Translations under genes and position numbers: made by a program
Shown: piece by piece, positions 49,711-58,357 of the stretch
Position numbering within the stretch: position 1 is the first letter of the stretch
How the letters are laid out: each line of letters begins with the position of its first letter
Notes under the pieces: model-generated
Told to the model about the DNA's origin: nothing
The model's input: only the letters and a program-made list of their open reading frames with translations
Databases searched by the model: none
DNA from: Candidatus Obscuribacterales bacterium
Lineage (GTDB): Bacteria > Cyanobacteriota > Vampirovibrionia > Obscuribacterales > Obscuribacteraceae
DNA: 64,000 nucleotides
Assembly (NCBI GenBank): GCA_019752635.1
Contig: JAIELX010000003.1
Coordinates: 1-64,000, forward strand
Direction: 5' to 3'

Positions 49711-52164
49711 ATGAACAAGCCCCAGTTGTGCCTATCACTAGCGTTTACTGTTGCACTTCTGCAGGCTAACTTACTACAGGCGAGTGCTTCTCCGGCCTCA
49801 CCGGCGATCTGGGAAAAACTGGCCGGAGTGAAAAGTTCCGATACTCACTCCAAAGTTAGTCGCAAACCTGTCGCTAAGCAGAGTGCCGTACAGCATGCAG
49901 CTCGCCCTGCAGTAGCGTTAGCAGGAACGTACAACGCCGCTGGTGTCACCAGCAGTGGCGCAAGTGGTCAGGTCATGCTTTTGTTCGGCAAAGATAAAGA
50001 TGCCGCCGGACAGAAAGCCCCAGCCGCAGCGCTTACCATCCACTCCTCCATGCCCGAGCAAGAGTCGGCGCCCGCGGTAGCAAGCGAGCCCCAGCCCAAA
50101 CTCGTAGCAATGGATACGGCAGTGGCCACGGACGCAGTACCTGTTGCGACCAGTCTGGGTTCCAAGCAGTTACTAGCTCAGCTCGCTCCCGACCAGATTA
50201 TGTCGGGTGCTGAAACCGCTACCACGCCAATTCCGCCAGTGGTATCCGGCACCGTAGACCTTGAAGAGTTCAAGCCGAGCAACACGATTGACCTCAAGGT
50301 TTCGCAGTCTCGTACATTCAAACTGCGCAATAAAATCATCAGAACATCTATCAGTGATCCGGCAATCGCCGAGCCGGTAGTCGTAGCCGAGAACCAAATG
50401 GTTATGCTCGGTAAGGCTCCTGGTGGCGCAACCCTGGTAATTTGGGATGACGCCGGTAACTCCGTTGCGCTAGACATTAAAGTAAGCAGAGATTACTCGC
50501 AACTACAAGCGATGCTTCGCGAAATCGATCCGCGCATCATCGTTAAGCCTTTCTCCGTCGGCGGTGCTGATCGCGTAGTCCTTATGGGCGACGTCGACCA
50601 CGCTGAATCCGTCATCCGCGCTTTTGCTGTAGCAAACGCTTTCATGGATGACCGTGGTCTCAATATCACGGTTGCTAATGGACGTGTCCTCGGCACAAGA
50701 CCGGGTGAGCAAGGCGGTGCCGCAGCCGGTGGACAACAAGCCGGTGCCCTGTCGGCTATCGGACAAGTTGACCGATACACTTTCTTCGGCAACCAAAACA
50801 ACAACATCAGCAAAGCTCAAACCATCCTCAGCGACGGTGGTCGCGTAACTGGTTTGATTCAAGTGCGCAAAACGCCTTTGATTGTGTTGCACACGACGTT
50901 CATGGAAATGAACTCCGCGTCGGCTAGAGAATTGGGTCTGCAACTTGGTATCGGTTTTACCAGCCAGAGCTTCGGATTCAACATCGGTGGTAACTCTGCT
51001 GCACCGCTAGTCAACGCTGGTCTATTGGCCAGTTCACCGGGTATCAACGGTACTTTCGGTACCGCTGCAAATCCGTTGTCGATCGCACAAGGTGGTGGAA
51101 CCGCAGTTTTCACTCCGCAAGTTAACGTCAACGGCGGTGGTGCAGCAGGCATCAACGTGCTGACTAACCCGCTCGGTGGATTCCTCGGTCAGCCCTTCTT
51201 TGTCGGACCTGGTAAGAACGCATTTTACGGAGCCACAACTTCGCCTGTTAACTTCCTGGCGAACGGTGCTGGCGGCGTCCCGACCAACCTTGGTCTGGGT
51301 GTTATCAACGGACCTCCCACCCTGCTAGCTGGACAATCTCTGTTCGGTAACCCCGGTGGTGCTGCGTTTACCGTAGGCGATCTGGCCAACATGTTCCAAG
51401 CCGTGTCTAACTTCGCTTCCGGCAACGCATCGCGTTGGTCAATCAACCCGACAGTACAAGGCACAATCGGTTACTCCAGAGCTCGTGTTCTTGCCGAACC
51501 GACCCTGGTGACCATCTCCGGTGAAAGAGCTTCGTTCCTCGCCGGTGGTGAAATCCCGATTCTGCAATCTATCGCAACTGCAGGTACAGCTGCTCAGTCA
51601 ATCGTGTTCGAACCTTACGGTTTGAGACTGAACATGATTCCGATTCTTCTAGAGAACGGAACCATCAACCTGCAAGTATCTCCGGAAGAACGTCTACTTG
51701 ACCGAGCCAACGCATTCACCCTGCCCGCGCAGGCTGCAGGCGCCGCTCCTTCAGTAGTTCCAGCGTTCGTAACTCGTAAGTGTCAAACCACTGTAGAGTT
51801 GAAGCCAGGACAAGAGTTGTTCATCTCTGGATTGGTATCGCAAAACAGCGGTCGCCAAATGCAGAAAACACCTATGCTTGGTGAAGTACCGGTACTCGGC
51901 GCTCTCTATCGTTCGAAAGCATTCGCCAAGAACGAAAGCGAACTTATCATCGCAGTCCGTCCCGAAGTCATTCTGCCCGGCAGCCCCGGACAGCTCAAGA
52001 TACCGGGCGAACTCAACAAGATGGAAGCCGTCCGCGATACGAACATCTTCCAAGTTGAGCCTAGCGTAATCGACGAATCGCAATACAGAAGCGGTCTCGT
52101 TGAGAAGAGTTTCCAAATTCCGAACACTCTTCCTGCTGGCGCTCCGATTCCGGACTCCAAATAA
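49711..52164 (+). CDS. secretin, CpaC/PilQ-like outer-membrane channel
   Basis: 817 residues. A signal peptide (about 1-27) precedes a disordered Ala-rich stretch (to about 180), then a pilus-type N-domain (about 185-260; NTIDLKVSQSRTFKLRNKII, IIRTSISDPAIAEPVVV) and a BON-like linker (RDYSQLQAMLREIDPRI, GDVDHAESVIRAF), as in Tad/CpaC secretins. The C-terminal secretin domain (about 370-770) has RVLAEPTLVTISGERASFLAGGEIPIL and the closing PMLGEVPVLGALYRS. An inserted Gly/Asn-rich region lies at about 420-560. No other secretion or pilus gene is nearby, which is unusual. Confidence 0.93.
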   Translation: MNKPQLCLSLAFTVALLQANLLQASASPASPAIWEKLAGVKSSDTHSKVSRKPVAKQSAVQHAARPAVALAGTYNAAGVTSSGASGQVMLLFGKDKDAAGQKAPAAALTIHSSMPEQESAPAVASEPQPKLVAMDTAVATDAVPVATSLGSKQLLAQLAPDQIMSGAETATTPIPPVVSGTVDLEEFKPSNTIDLKVSQSRTFKLRNKIIRTSISDPAIAEPVVVAENQMVMLGKAPGGATLVIWDDAGNSVALDIKVSRDYSQLQAMLREIDPRIIVKPFSVGGADRVVLMGDVDHAESVIRAFAVANAFMDDRGLNITVANGRVLGTRPGEQGGAAAGGQQAGALSAIGQVDRYTFFGNQNNNISKAQTILSDGGRVTGLIQVRKTPLIVLHTTFMEMNSASARELGLQLGIGFTSQSFGFNIGGNSAAPLVNAGLLASSPGINGTFGTAANPLSIAQGGGTAVFTPQVNVNGGGAAGINVLTNPLGGFLGQPFFVGPGKNAFYGATTSPVNFLANGAGGVPTNLGLGVINGPPTLLAGQSLFGNPGGAAFTVGDLANMFQAVSNFASGNASRWSINPTVQGTIGYSRARVLAEPTLVTISGERASFLAGGEIPILQSIATAGTAAQSIVFEPYGLRLNMIPILLENGTINLQVSPEERLLDRANAFTLPAQAAGAAPSVVPAFVTRKCQTTVELKPGQELFISGLVSQNSGRQMQKTPMLGEVPVLGALYRSKAFAKNESELIIAVRPEVILPGSPGQLKIPGELNKMEAVRDTNIFQVEPSVIDESQYRSGLVEKSFQIPNTLPAGAPIPDSK

Positions 52165-52191
52165 TCCGGCATATCAATTCAATGGTAACGA

Positions 52192-52217
52192 GGGGAAGGC
52201 AATTGCCTTCCCCTTTT
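52192..52217 (+). terminator. intrinsic terminator after the secretin gene
   Basis: A perfect 22-nt palindrome (52192-52213; arms GGGGAAGGCA and TGCCTTCCCC) followed by TTTT begins 28 nt after the stop codon. Confidence 0.93.
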
Positions 52218-52303
52218 ACTCTGCGCCTATGAGGACTTCGATGCGGGAGAGTGAGCCAAAACGCTTGCTGGATAAGGGGGTAGCCATTGCGCCGTGCGGT
52301 AAA

Positions 52304-52354
52304 GCCGCTACAGAAAAACCTCGCTTCACGGTTAAGCGGAGCTTTTCTGTAGCG
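52304..52354. repeat. 51-nt near-perfect hairpin
   Basis: CCGCTACAGAAAA (52304-52316) pairs perfectly with TTTTCTGTAGCGG (52342-52354). Inside it, CGCTT (321-325) pairs with AAGCG (333-337). It lies 20 bp beyond the stop of the Spy-like gene, but without a T-run on either side, and looks more like a REP/MITE-type element than a terminator. Confidence 0.75.
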
Positions 52355-52373
52355 GGCGATGAGTTTTTCAACG

Positions 52374-52979
52374 CTAAAGTGGCGGTAGTGGATGCTGCCC
52401 GACCGGACCTCGGGGCGGACGCTCTGCCCCTATCGTTGTAGGAAAAGGCATTGGATGTTTTGCGCATGGTCCGAATGCCGCCGGTGGCGGCGGTATCATT
52501 AGCGGTGGCATGCACATCATCCGTTTCACGATTAGGGAACGTGTTTGCTTGCGTTGCTCCGGGGTCAGAAGCTCTGCGTGATCGAGCATCATGTCTTCCC
52601 GCGCGGCTGATAGCTCCGTCTCTAGTTTCGTAATTTCAGCAGCGGTTCTTCTAATTTTGTCCTTGTCCAATGAGTCATTGGAGCATAGAAGACCCGCTAT
52701 TCTTCGTAAGTGCTTGAGCTGAACTTGCTTGGGAGTCGTGATGGCGGCATACTTGTCATGGAGGTCCATCCATTTCTCCATTTGTTCTTCACTAAGTCCC
52801 AACGCGAATGGCGGGAATTCCGGAGCGCCGTCGGGCTTCCATGGGACAGGCCTGAGATCGACCGAGGCTGCTAGTAGCGTTTCCGATTTTGGGGGAGATT
52901 CGCCAGGCGCGGCTATGCAACTAGTAGTGGTTGCAAACGCCAGCAGACCGTACGCGAATGCTCTCAGAAATTTATTCAT
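52374..52979 (-). CDS. Spy/CpxP-like periplasmic protein
   Basis: 201 residues. A signal peptide (about 1-24; LRAFAYGLLAFATTTSCIAA) precedes a helical domain with LGLSEEQMEKWMDLHDKYAA, a long helix (KIRRTAAEITKLETELSAARE) and LLTPEQRKQ, the LTxxQ pattern of the Spy/CpxP family of periplasmic chaperones/stress sensors. The C-terminal 50 residues are Pro-rich and unlike classical Spy. It is divergent from the sensor kinase gene across 137 bp, as in Cpx regulons where CpxP/Spy is controlled by the neighbouring two-component system. Confidence 0.8.
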   Translation of the reverse strand: MNKFLRAFAYGLLAFATTTSCIAAPGESPPKSETLLAASVDLRPVPWKPDGAPEFPPFALGLSEEQMEKWMDLHDKYAAITTPKQVQLKHLRRIAGLLCSNDSLDKDKIRRTAAEITKLETELSAAREDMMLDHAELLTPEQRKQTRSLIVKRMMCMPPLMIPPPPAAFGPCAKHPMPFPTTIGAERPPRGPVGQHPLPPL

Positions 52980-53116
52980 ATCAAACCTTTAGTGAGACTT
53001 CCTAATTGAATGATGATTGGCGACGGTTAAGCTATTGTTTGAGTCCACCATGCGTTTGTAAGCGAAGTGTAAAGAGGTCTAATCTCGCGTGTTAGACTGG
53101 ATTCGAGGGCAATACG

Positions 53117-54616
53117 ATGCGACTTCGAATTCCACTGTTCGCACAGACTGCGTTGGTTTTGCTGACAAACATAGCGCTCATAGCGTTGATACTGTTGGCA
53201 CCATTCAATTCTGCGTTTCAATTCTCAGCGGAAGATTTCATTTTCGGTCCCGCCGCGAGAACGTTGCACAAGATGGTGTTTGCGCTAGAACGCCAGCTAA
53301 TCCTGGCTCCAGCTACCAATTGGGATTCGATTCTTTCGGAGTATTCGCAGTTTTACGGGGTAACCCTGCGGTTGCTTGATCAAAGCGGTCGTAAGATAGC
53401 TGGACCCGGGGGCGACTTACCGCCGGAAGTGACACTGGCGGCAGCCCGATTACTCACGCCACACGGAAACTTTCACTCGGAGCCACCCGAGACGGCTTTA
53501 GGCAAGCATCCCTGGCCAACTATTCCACATTTTTTTCTACGAACTTCCAATCCGGATCTGTTTTGGATTGGCATCCTAATGCCTTTTCCACCGCCATCGG
53601 CTGTTGCAATTCCGGAGCCTCGCCTTTTAATGAGACCCGGTCGGAAGGGGGGCACGCTGCTCTGCTCTACTGCGAACTTTTGGCAGTCTTCGTTGGCGGA
53701 GGAGGTGCGCAACAACGTTTTGACAATCTCACTGATCGTCATTGCGACTTTGCTGATTTGGTATTTGTTCGTCTACCGCATCACGAAGTCCATTACCTCT
53801 CTTCGAGACACGACCCGTGTTATTGCCGGAGGTCACTTCGATGCGGTTGGGAAACCGAGTACCATAACGGAGATCGAGGAACTCAATCAAGACATTTTGG
53901 CAATGAGTTCTCAAATCAGAGAACATTTGAATGGCCAGAAACGTTTTCTTGCAGATATTGCTCATGAGCTTTGCTCACCGCTGGCCCGACTGCAAGTCGC
54001 TATTGAACTGTTGGTGCAGGACAGCGACGATGCCAAACGCGACCTCGTAGCAGACATCCGCGAAGAAGTGGAGCAGATGTCTAGTCTGCTGAACGAACTA
54101 CTGGCATTTTCTAAGGCCGCGATCACAGGTGTGGGGCGTGAGGACTTAGTCGTGGTCAATGTATGCCAGCTGTTGAGATTGGCTTTGGAAAAACAGAAAG
54201 TCGATGCTAAGACGGATTTTGAGGAGGGCGACCTCTTTTGTCAGGGCGATGAAGTATTGCTGTCGCGTGCATTTGGCAACATTCTGAGAAACTCATTAAG
54301 GTATGCTGGAACTGCGAATCCTGTTGAAGTTAGTGTTAAGAGGGGGCACGGTCAGCTGTTGGTAGCGATTGCCGATCATGGTCCTGGTGTGCCGGCAGAA
54401 TCGTTGCCGAAGCTGGGTCAGCCATTTTATCGCCCTGAAGCGGCCAGAACGAGAGAAACAGGTGGCATAGGGCTTGGATTGGCAATTGTGAGAAGCTGTG
54501 TTGAGGCATGCAATGGTGGGCTGTCTGTCAGGAATCGTGTACCGCACGGGCTTGTAGTTGAAATAACGTTGCCGTGTGACGATGAAGGCACACGCGCGGG
54601 GGCTCTCAATGATTAG
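53117..54616 (+). CDS. sensor histidine kinase (CpxA-like)
   Basis: 499 residues. Membrane helices at about 11-30 and 203-220 flank a periplasmic domain of about 170 residues; a HAMP linker (221-275) follows. The H-box is FLADIAHELCSPLARLQ with H283, the N-box NILRNSLRYA, G1 DHGPGVP, G2 GGIGLGLAI. Structure and neighbours resemble CpxA, an envelope-stress kinase. It converges with its presumed response regulator gene, the two stop codons overlapping by 4 nt (54613-54616), an unusual arrangement. GAGGG lies 8 nt before the ATG. Confidence 0.93.
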   Translation: MRLRIPLFAQTALVLLTNIALIALILLAPFNSAFQFSAEDFIFGPAARTLHKMVFALERQLILAPATNWDSILSEYSQFYGVTLRLLDQSGRKIAGPGGDLPPEVTLAAARLLTPHGNFHSEPPETALGKHPWPTIPHFFLRTSNPDLFWIGILMPFPPPSAVAIPEPRLLMRPGRKGGTLLCSTANFWQSSLAEEVRNNVLTISLIVIATLLIWYLFVYRITKSITSLRDTTRVIAGGHFDAVGKPSTITEIEELNQDILAMSSQIREHLNGQKRFLADIAHELCSPLARLQVAIELLVQDSDDAKRDLVADIREEVEQMSSLLNELLAFSKAAITGVGREDLVVVNVCQLLRLALEKQKVDAKTDFEEGDLFCQGDEVLLSRAFGNILRNSLRYAGTANPVEVSVKRGHGQLLVAIADHGPGVPAESLPKLGQPFYRPEAARTRETGGIGLGLAIVRSCVEACNGGLSVRNRVPHGLVVEITLPCDDEGTRAGALND

Positions 54617-55371
54617 CTAGACTTGCTTGTTTGGCCAATATCCTTACTGAGCATGTAACCTGCACTTCGCACCGTTTTTATGATGCTGCTGTTTTTGGGA
54701 TCATCGCGCAACTTTCTCCTTAGACCGGAAATGTGCACATCGATCGACCGATCATATACGTCATAGTTTCGATCGCGTACTTCGTTCATAAGTGCTTCTC
54801 TGGAGCGCACTACGCCTGGATTTCGCGCTAGGGCGAGAAGCAACTCGTACTCAACTGGAGTTAGTAGCAATATCTCGCCGTCGAGGCTTACCGTCCGCGC
54901 GAGCGTATCGATTTCTAATGAACCAATGACTATCTCCTCGCGCGCAATCTCGCGCTCTTGCTCGGTGTACACGCTTCGTCTGATTAGTGCTCTCAGTCGG
55001 GCGAGTAACTCTCTGGGGGATGCTGTTTTTGGTAGATAGTCGTCGGCACCCATTTCCAGACCGATAATACGATCTGCTTCGTCACCCATAGCCGTCAGCA
55101 TCAGAACGGGGACGGTAGATACTTGACGAATTGACTTCAGAACTGCGAATCCATCACATTGAGGAAGCATCACATCTAGTACTATGGCTTTCCAGTCCGC
55201 CGTCGCCGCGCGAATTTTGCCATCAGCTCCATTGTGTACAGTTTCGACTGAGAAGCCAAATCCACTAAGATAGCTGGAGATCAAACGGCAGAATTTCATG
55301 TCGTCGTCAATCAATAAAATGTTGGTGATGTCGTCGCTCGGCGGCAAGGTGCACCTCTGAGAAAAGTTCAC
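54613..55371 (-). CDS. OmpR-family response regulator (CpxR-like)
   Basis: 252 residues. The receiver has NILLIDDDMKFCRLI and D66 (VLDVMLPQCDGFAVL); the conserved KP motif is KT (YLPKTASPREL), a variant also known in CpxR-like proteins. The winged helix (about 145-240) has TPVEYELLLALARNPGVVRSR, VYDRSIDVHISGLRRKLRDDP and IIKTVRSAGYM. The start is GTG 55371; a TTG at 55347 with AGAGG at 6 nt upstream is a good alternative. It lies 5 nt after a large secreted-protein gene on the same strand, so it is probably the second gene of that operon. Confidence 0.9.
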   Translation of the reverse strand: MNFSQRCTLPPSDDITNILLIDDDMKFCRLISSYLSGFGFSVETVHNGADGKIRAATADWKAIVLDVMLPQCDGFAVLKSIRQVSTVPVLMLTAMGDEADRIIGLEMGADDYLPKTASPRELLARLRALIRRSVYTEQEREIAREEIVIGSLEIDTLARTVSLDGEILLLTPVEYELLLALARNPGVVRSREALMNEVRDRNYDVYDRSIDVHISGLRRKLRDDPKNSSIIKTVRSAGYMLSKDIGQTSKSS

Positions 55372-55376
55372 GCGAT

Positions 55377-57554
55377 CTATGGAATGCGTGTTGCGTTCCC
55401 TGTTCTGATCTTACTAGAAACAGAAGTTACTGCCAGCGGGCGAACTGACACCTTAAGGCGATCGCCCTGCACGAGCTCTAGTTCTTCCCCCTTTAAAATC
55501 AATGCGGCTAGCATCGCCCCCCCGGGCATCGCACCTGATGCGCCTAGCACAAAGCGTTTCCCCGCGGGCGTTCGGTCATCTTCTATTGGTTTGGTCGCGA
55601 CCAAGCGTGGATCAATCACGCTTGCCGCGCCCATTACCAATGGAAAAACTCCAAATGAGGCCACTCCTCCTAGACTCTGTTGCAATCCACTTTTCGCGAG
55701 CGTTAGTGCCGAGCTCGATATTGGATCAGATTGAGCGTTGATATCCTGTATTCCGTGTATCTCACCAAGCGAATTCACTTGCACAACTTTAAACTTACCG
55801 GAGTTATTAAAGAGCGTGCGCTGTTCCGGACAAGCTCCAGCTATGGCCAGGGTGTCGTCTGCAGTGACGATTCGTGAAAAGTGCATAGCAAGGGAACCAT
55901 TGCGCACCCTGGACTTACGATCGACAATTGAGCTGCCCATCCTTCGCGCTCGTCGGAACCCACTTATGCGACCATACAGCAGCGCACCGCCAGGGACCTT
56001 GCAATCTCCTATTACGGCGTCCTTAATAAGTTTCGCTTTTACGGTCTGCCCGACGTAACAATTTTCGGAGGAGCGGTGGTCCAAAAGCTCTACCTCGATT
56101 TCAACCGCTCCGTCTTTGCTGTTCTCCACCGGTCCGGTGAGCGGTAGACTATCGGGCAACGGATCTTCGCTAAGTAAGCAGAGCGTAACTTCTAACTCGT
56201 CATCGATATCTATACTAAACTTGCGTCGAAGGTGCAGAGCTCTTGCGAGATTCGGCCGGGAACTGAATGCGGGGGCGCTAGGCGGTGATGATGCCATATC
56301 CTCTGGTATCTCGTTTTTGTCAACGGATGGATCAAAGCGTTCCACATCGGGCCTAGCTTCTGGAGGAAGACCGAATGTTCGGGCGTGAAGTTGGACGGGA
56401 AACGCTCCCTGCGCTCCGATTGGAAGACCGTGAGGATGTGGTTGCATTCCGGAGCCTTTTCGTACGGGATGGACGACAGCGCCTGCAACGGGTCTGACCA
56501 GCGGGATCATCGCGGGTAGCAGGGGCATCAATAGTCCAACCCCAGGGGCTGGCAAAGCGCCGGGACTCATTCCCTCAAGTCGCATCCCAAGCAGTGGAAG
56601 CCGACCAGGCAGAAGCCCGCCGCCAGGGGGGCCGAAAGCACCGCTGCCAGAGGGGCCGAAAGCACCGCCGCCAGGGGGACCGAAAGCACCGCCGCCAGGG
56701 GGACCGAAACCTCCTCCAGACCATCGAGAAACAGAATCACCAGGACGATTAAGATACAGTGGCACGAGTTCTTTGCCTGCGCTGAGGATGGTGGGAAACC
56801 ACTGCATTAAGAGCTGATAGTTTAGCCCCCCGCCAAGCCCGGGAGGAGGCGCGAATCCCGCGCGCTTCGGGAAGATTCCTGAGGCAGCACCGAGTGGAAG
56901 TGTTCCCTTTCCGGAAAAATTCGCAGGTGGTCCACCTATAAAACCAGCTGGCAGACCGCCTCGAGGCCCGCCGCTTCTGAAGCTAGACGACAATGCGGAC
57001 ATTGCTGCGCGATCAACAAGATTGGAAAGTGCTTCATAACGTTCAAAGCGCTCCTTATCCGTCATGAATAGCGGCATAAGCTCTATCAAACATCCGTGGT
57101 CATCTATGTGCGCATGCTTCATTCCACCGTTGCAGCTAAATGTTCCTAGTTGTGGTCGAAGCGTACCCTTCACCGGGAGCCGTTTTCCAAGGGGCGTTTC
57201 GATGTAGTTAAAAGTGACGCGCATCAGTGATTCTTTTTTGTAGATGCAATCGGATACTTCCAAATGACCTACCAACAGGGAGCCTTGTGGTGCGACGACT
57301 TTTGATCCAAGCGAGAGTGTTCCATCAATCCTTGCTTTGACGGTGGTTCCCGGCGGCGAGTTTGTCCCCTGTAAGGGCGTAGTAAACGAGACTGGGATTT
57401 TGACCACCATCCCCTTTCCGGCATCGTCAGGTTCGTCCGTCGCCACCGCTGTCATGCTCGTAAGTCCGCCGAAAGCAACTGCCAAGATTAGGAAGCGGCA
57501 GAACTGTGTGACGGGCCGAATGTTCTGTGATTTGAGTGTCGGGCGGATATACAT
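55377..57554 (-). CDS. large secreted protein with two similar beta domains and a Gly/Pro-rich middle
   Basis: 725 residues. A signal-like segment (about 18-38) is followed by a beta domain with TTVKARIDGTLSLGSKVVAP and GSLLVGHLEVSDC (about 60-140). The middle (about 200-440) is Gly/Pro-rich with four tandem GGAFGPPG-type units (56617-56712). A second, similar beta domain follows (about 470-570; GQTVKAKLIKDAVIGDCKVP, GALLYGRISGFRRAR). The shared pattern recalls the VirB10/TrbI beta barrel's 'allowed range, lower the barrier' loops but is not a firm match. A third, shorter match closes the protein. It shares an operon with the CpxR-like regulator, suggesting an envelope role. Confidence 0.75.
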   Translation of the reverse strand: MYIRPTLKSQNIRPVTQFCRFLILAVAFGGLTSMTAVATDEPDDAGKGMVVKIPVSFTTPLQGTNSPPGTTVKARIDGTLSLGSKVVAPQGSLLVGHLEVSDCIYKKESLMRVTFNYIETPLGKRLPVKGTLRPQLGTFSCNGGMKHAHIDDHGCLIELMPLFMTDKERFERYEALSNLVDRAAMSALSSSFRSGGPRGGLPAGFIGGPPANFSGKGTLPLGAASGIFPKRAGFAPPPGLGGGLNYQLLMQWFPTILSAGKELVPLYLNRPGDSVSRWSGGGFGPPGGGAFGPPGGGAFGPSGSGAFGPPGGGLLPGRLPLLGMRLEGMSPGALPAPGVGLLMPLLPAMIPLVRPVAGAVVHPVRKGSGMQPHPHGLPIGAQGAFPVQLHARTFGLPPEARPDVERFDPSVDKNEIPEDMASSPPSAPAFSSRPNLARALHLRRKFSIDIDDELEVTLCLLSEDPLPDSLPLTGPVENSKDGAVEIEVELLDHRSSENCYVGQTVKAKLIKDAVIGDCKVPGGALLYGRISGFRRARRMGSSIVDRKSRVRNGSLAMHFSRIVTADDTLAIAGACPEQRTLFNNSGKFKVVQVNSLGEIHGIQDINAQSDPISSSALTLAKSGLQQSLGGVASFGVFPLVMGAASVIDPRLVATKPIEDDRTPAGKRFVLGASGAMPGGAMLAALILKGEELELVQGDRLKVSVRPLAVTSVSSKIRTGNATRIP
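56617..56712 (-). repeat. four tandem 24-bp repeats inside the 725-residue gene
   Basis: Four consecutive 24-bp copies, each coding one GGAFGPPG-type unit (copies at 56617-56640, 56641-56664, 56665-56688, 56689-56712) with a few changes, for example Ser for Pro in the second. In-frame, so copy number could vary without breaking the gene. Confidence 0.9.
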
Positions 57555-57570
57555 TTTTGCGATTTATTGC

Positions 57571-58194
57571 TTATTGATGAACCGAGAGTACCTTATCCCC
57601 TGTTTTTCCCACTCGCGCTGCATGCCACTGGCATGCTTCCTCGCAAAGCATTCCATCTTGCCCCGAATATCCGATATGGTTAAATCCAGTCTTTCGTGCC
57701 AGCGATGTTCTGATTATGTATGAAACGTAGTCGCAGGAGTTTAGCTTTGGCTCGCTTTCCAACACCTGCCACGATTCACTACGGGTGATACCACCTGCAT
57801 AGTTGTGTAAAACGTTTGTCATGCAAATGTCGAGGTCCTCGGCTAGAGCTTTCTCTAGCATCTCTGCGACAAACGCGCAGGTGTAGAGGTTATCTAGATT
57901 GGAAAATGTGCAGTACCTTGTTTCGACCTTATTGAAGAGTATCCACCTTCTCCAATATGAGCCAAACTCTCCCTCTGGACGTTTCTCTTCCATTTCGATG
58001 AATTCGAAGCGCTCGTCTCCGGCGGTTAAGTACTCGAAATGCTTTCGCAGGTCGATTCGAGCGGGTCCGTCATGCACAATCAGACAGCAAAAATCTTTTC
58101 TGGTCTGACACTGTAGAGTTCCTACGAATGCGCTGAGGTGTGCGTTCGAATGCGCGGCGTAGGTGCTAACTACAAAAGTGAGTTTGTAACTCAA
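57571..58194 (-). CDS. GT2-like glycosyltransferase
   Basis: 207 residues from a TTG at 58194 placed 5 nt after GGAGG. The N-terminus LSYKLTFVVSTYAAHSNAHLS is the typical beta-1 of GT-A enzymes, with CTFSNLDNLYTCAFV as the likely metal-binding/acceptor region (YCTFSNLDN in place of a classic DxD). It is shorter than most GT2 enzymes, ending at VLSVHQ, and may be a divergent or minimal form. Upstream in-frame GTG 58230 and ATG 58218 have no ribosome binding site. It is upstream of the large secreted protein gene on the same strand, 16 nt apart, and divergent from the WbdD-like gene. Confidence 0.72.
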   Translation of the reverse strand: MSYKLTFVVSTYAAHSNAHLSAFVGTLQCQTRKDFCCLIVHDGPARIDLRKHFEYLTAGDERFEFIEMEEKRPEGEFGSYWRRWILFNKVETRYCTFSNLDNLYTCAFVAEMLEKALAEDLDICMTNVLHNYAGGITRSESWQVLESEPKLNSCDYVSYIIRTSLARKTGFNHIGYSGQDGMLCEEACQWHAARVGKTGDKVLSVHQ

Positions 58195-58357
58195 CAGCCC
58201 CTCCTTCTCTCTTGCCATGAGTTTGGACACTCAACGTATCATGTCCATTTCCGTCGGTTTTACAGTTCGCTTACAAAAGGTGGACTGGCTCATACAATTG
58301 CTTTACGGGGATGCGCCATCATAAGTTAGCAAAAGCAGACACCATTGGGTTTTGAAG

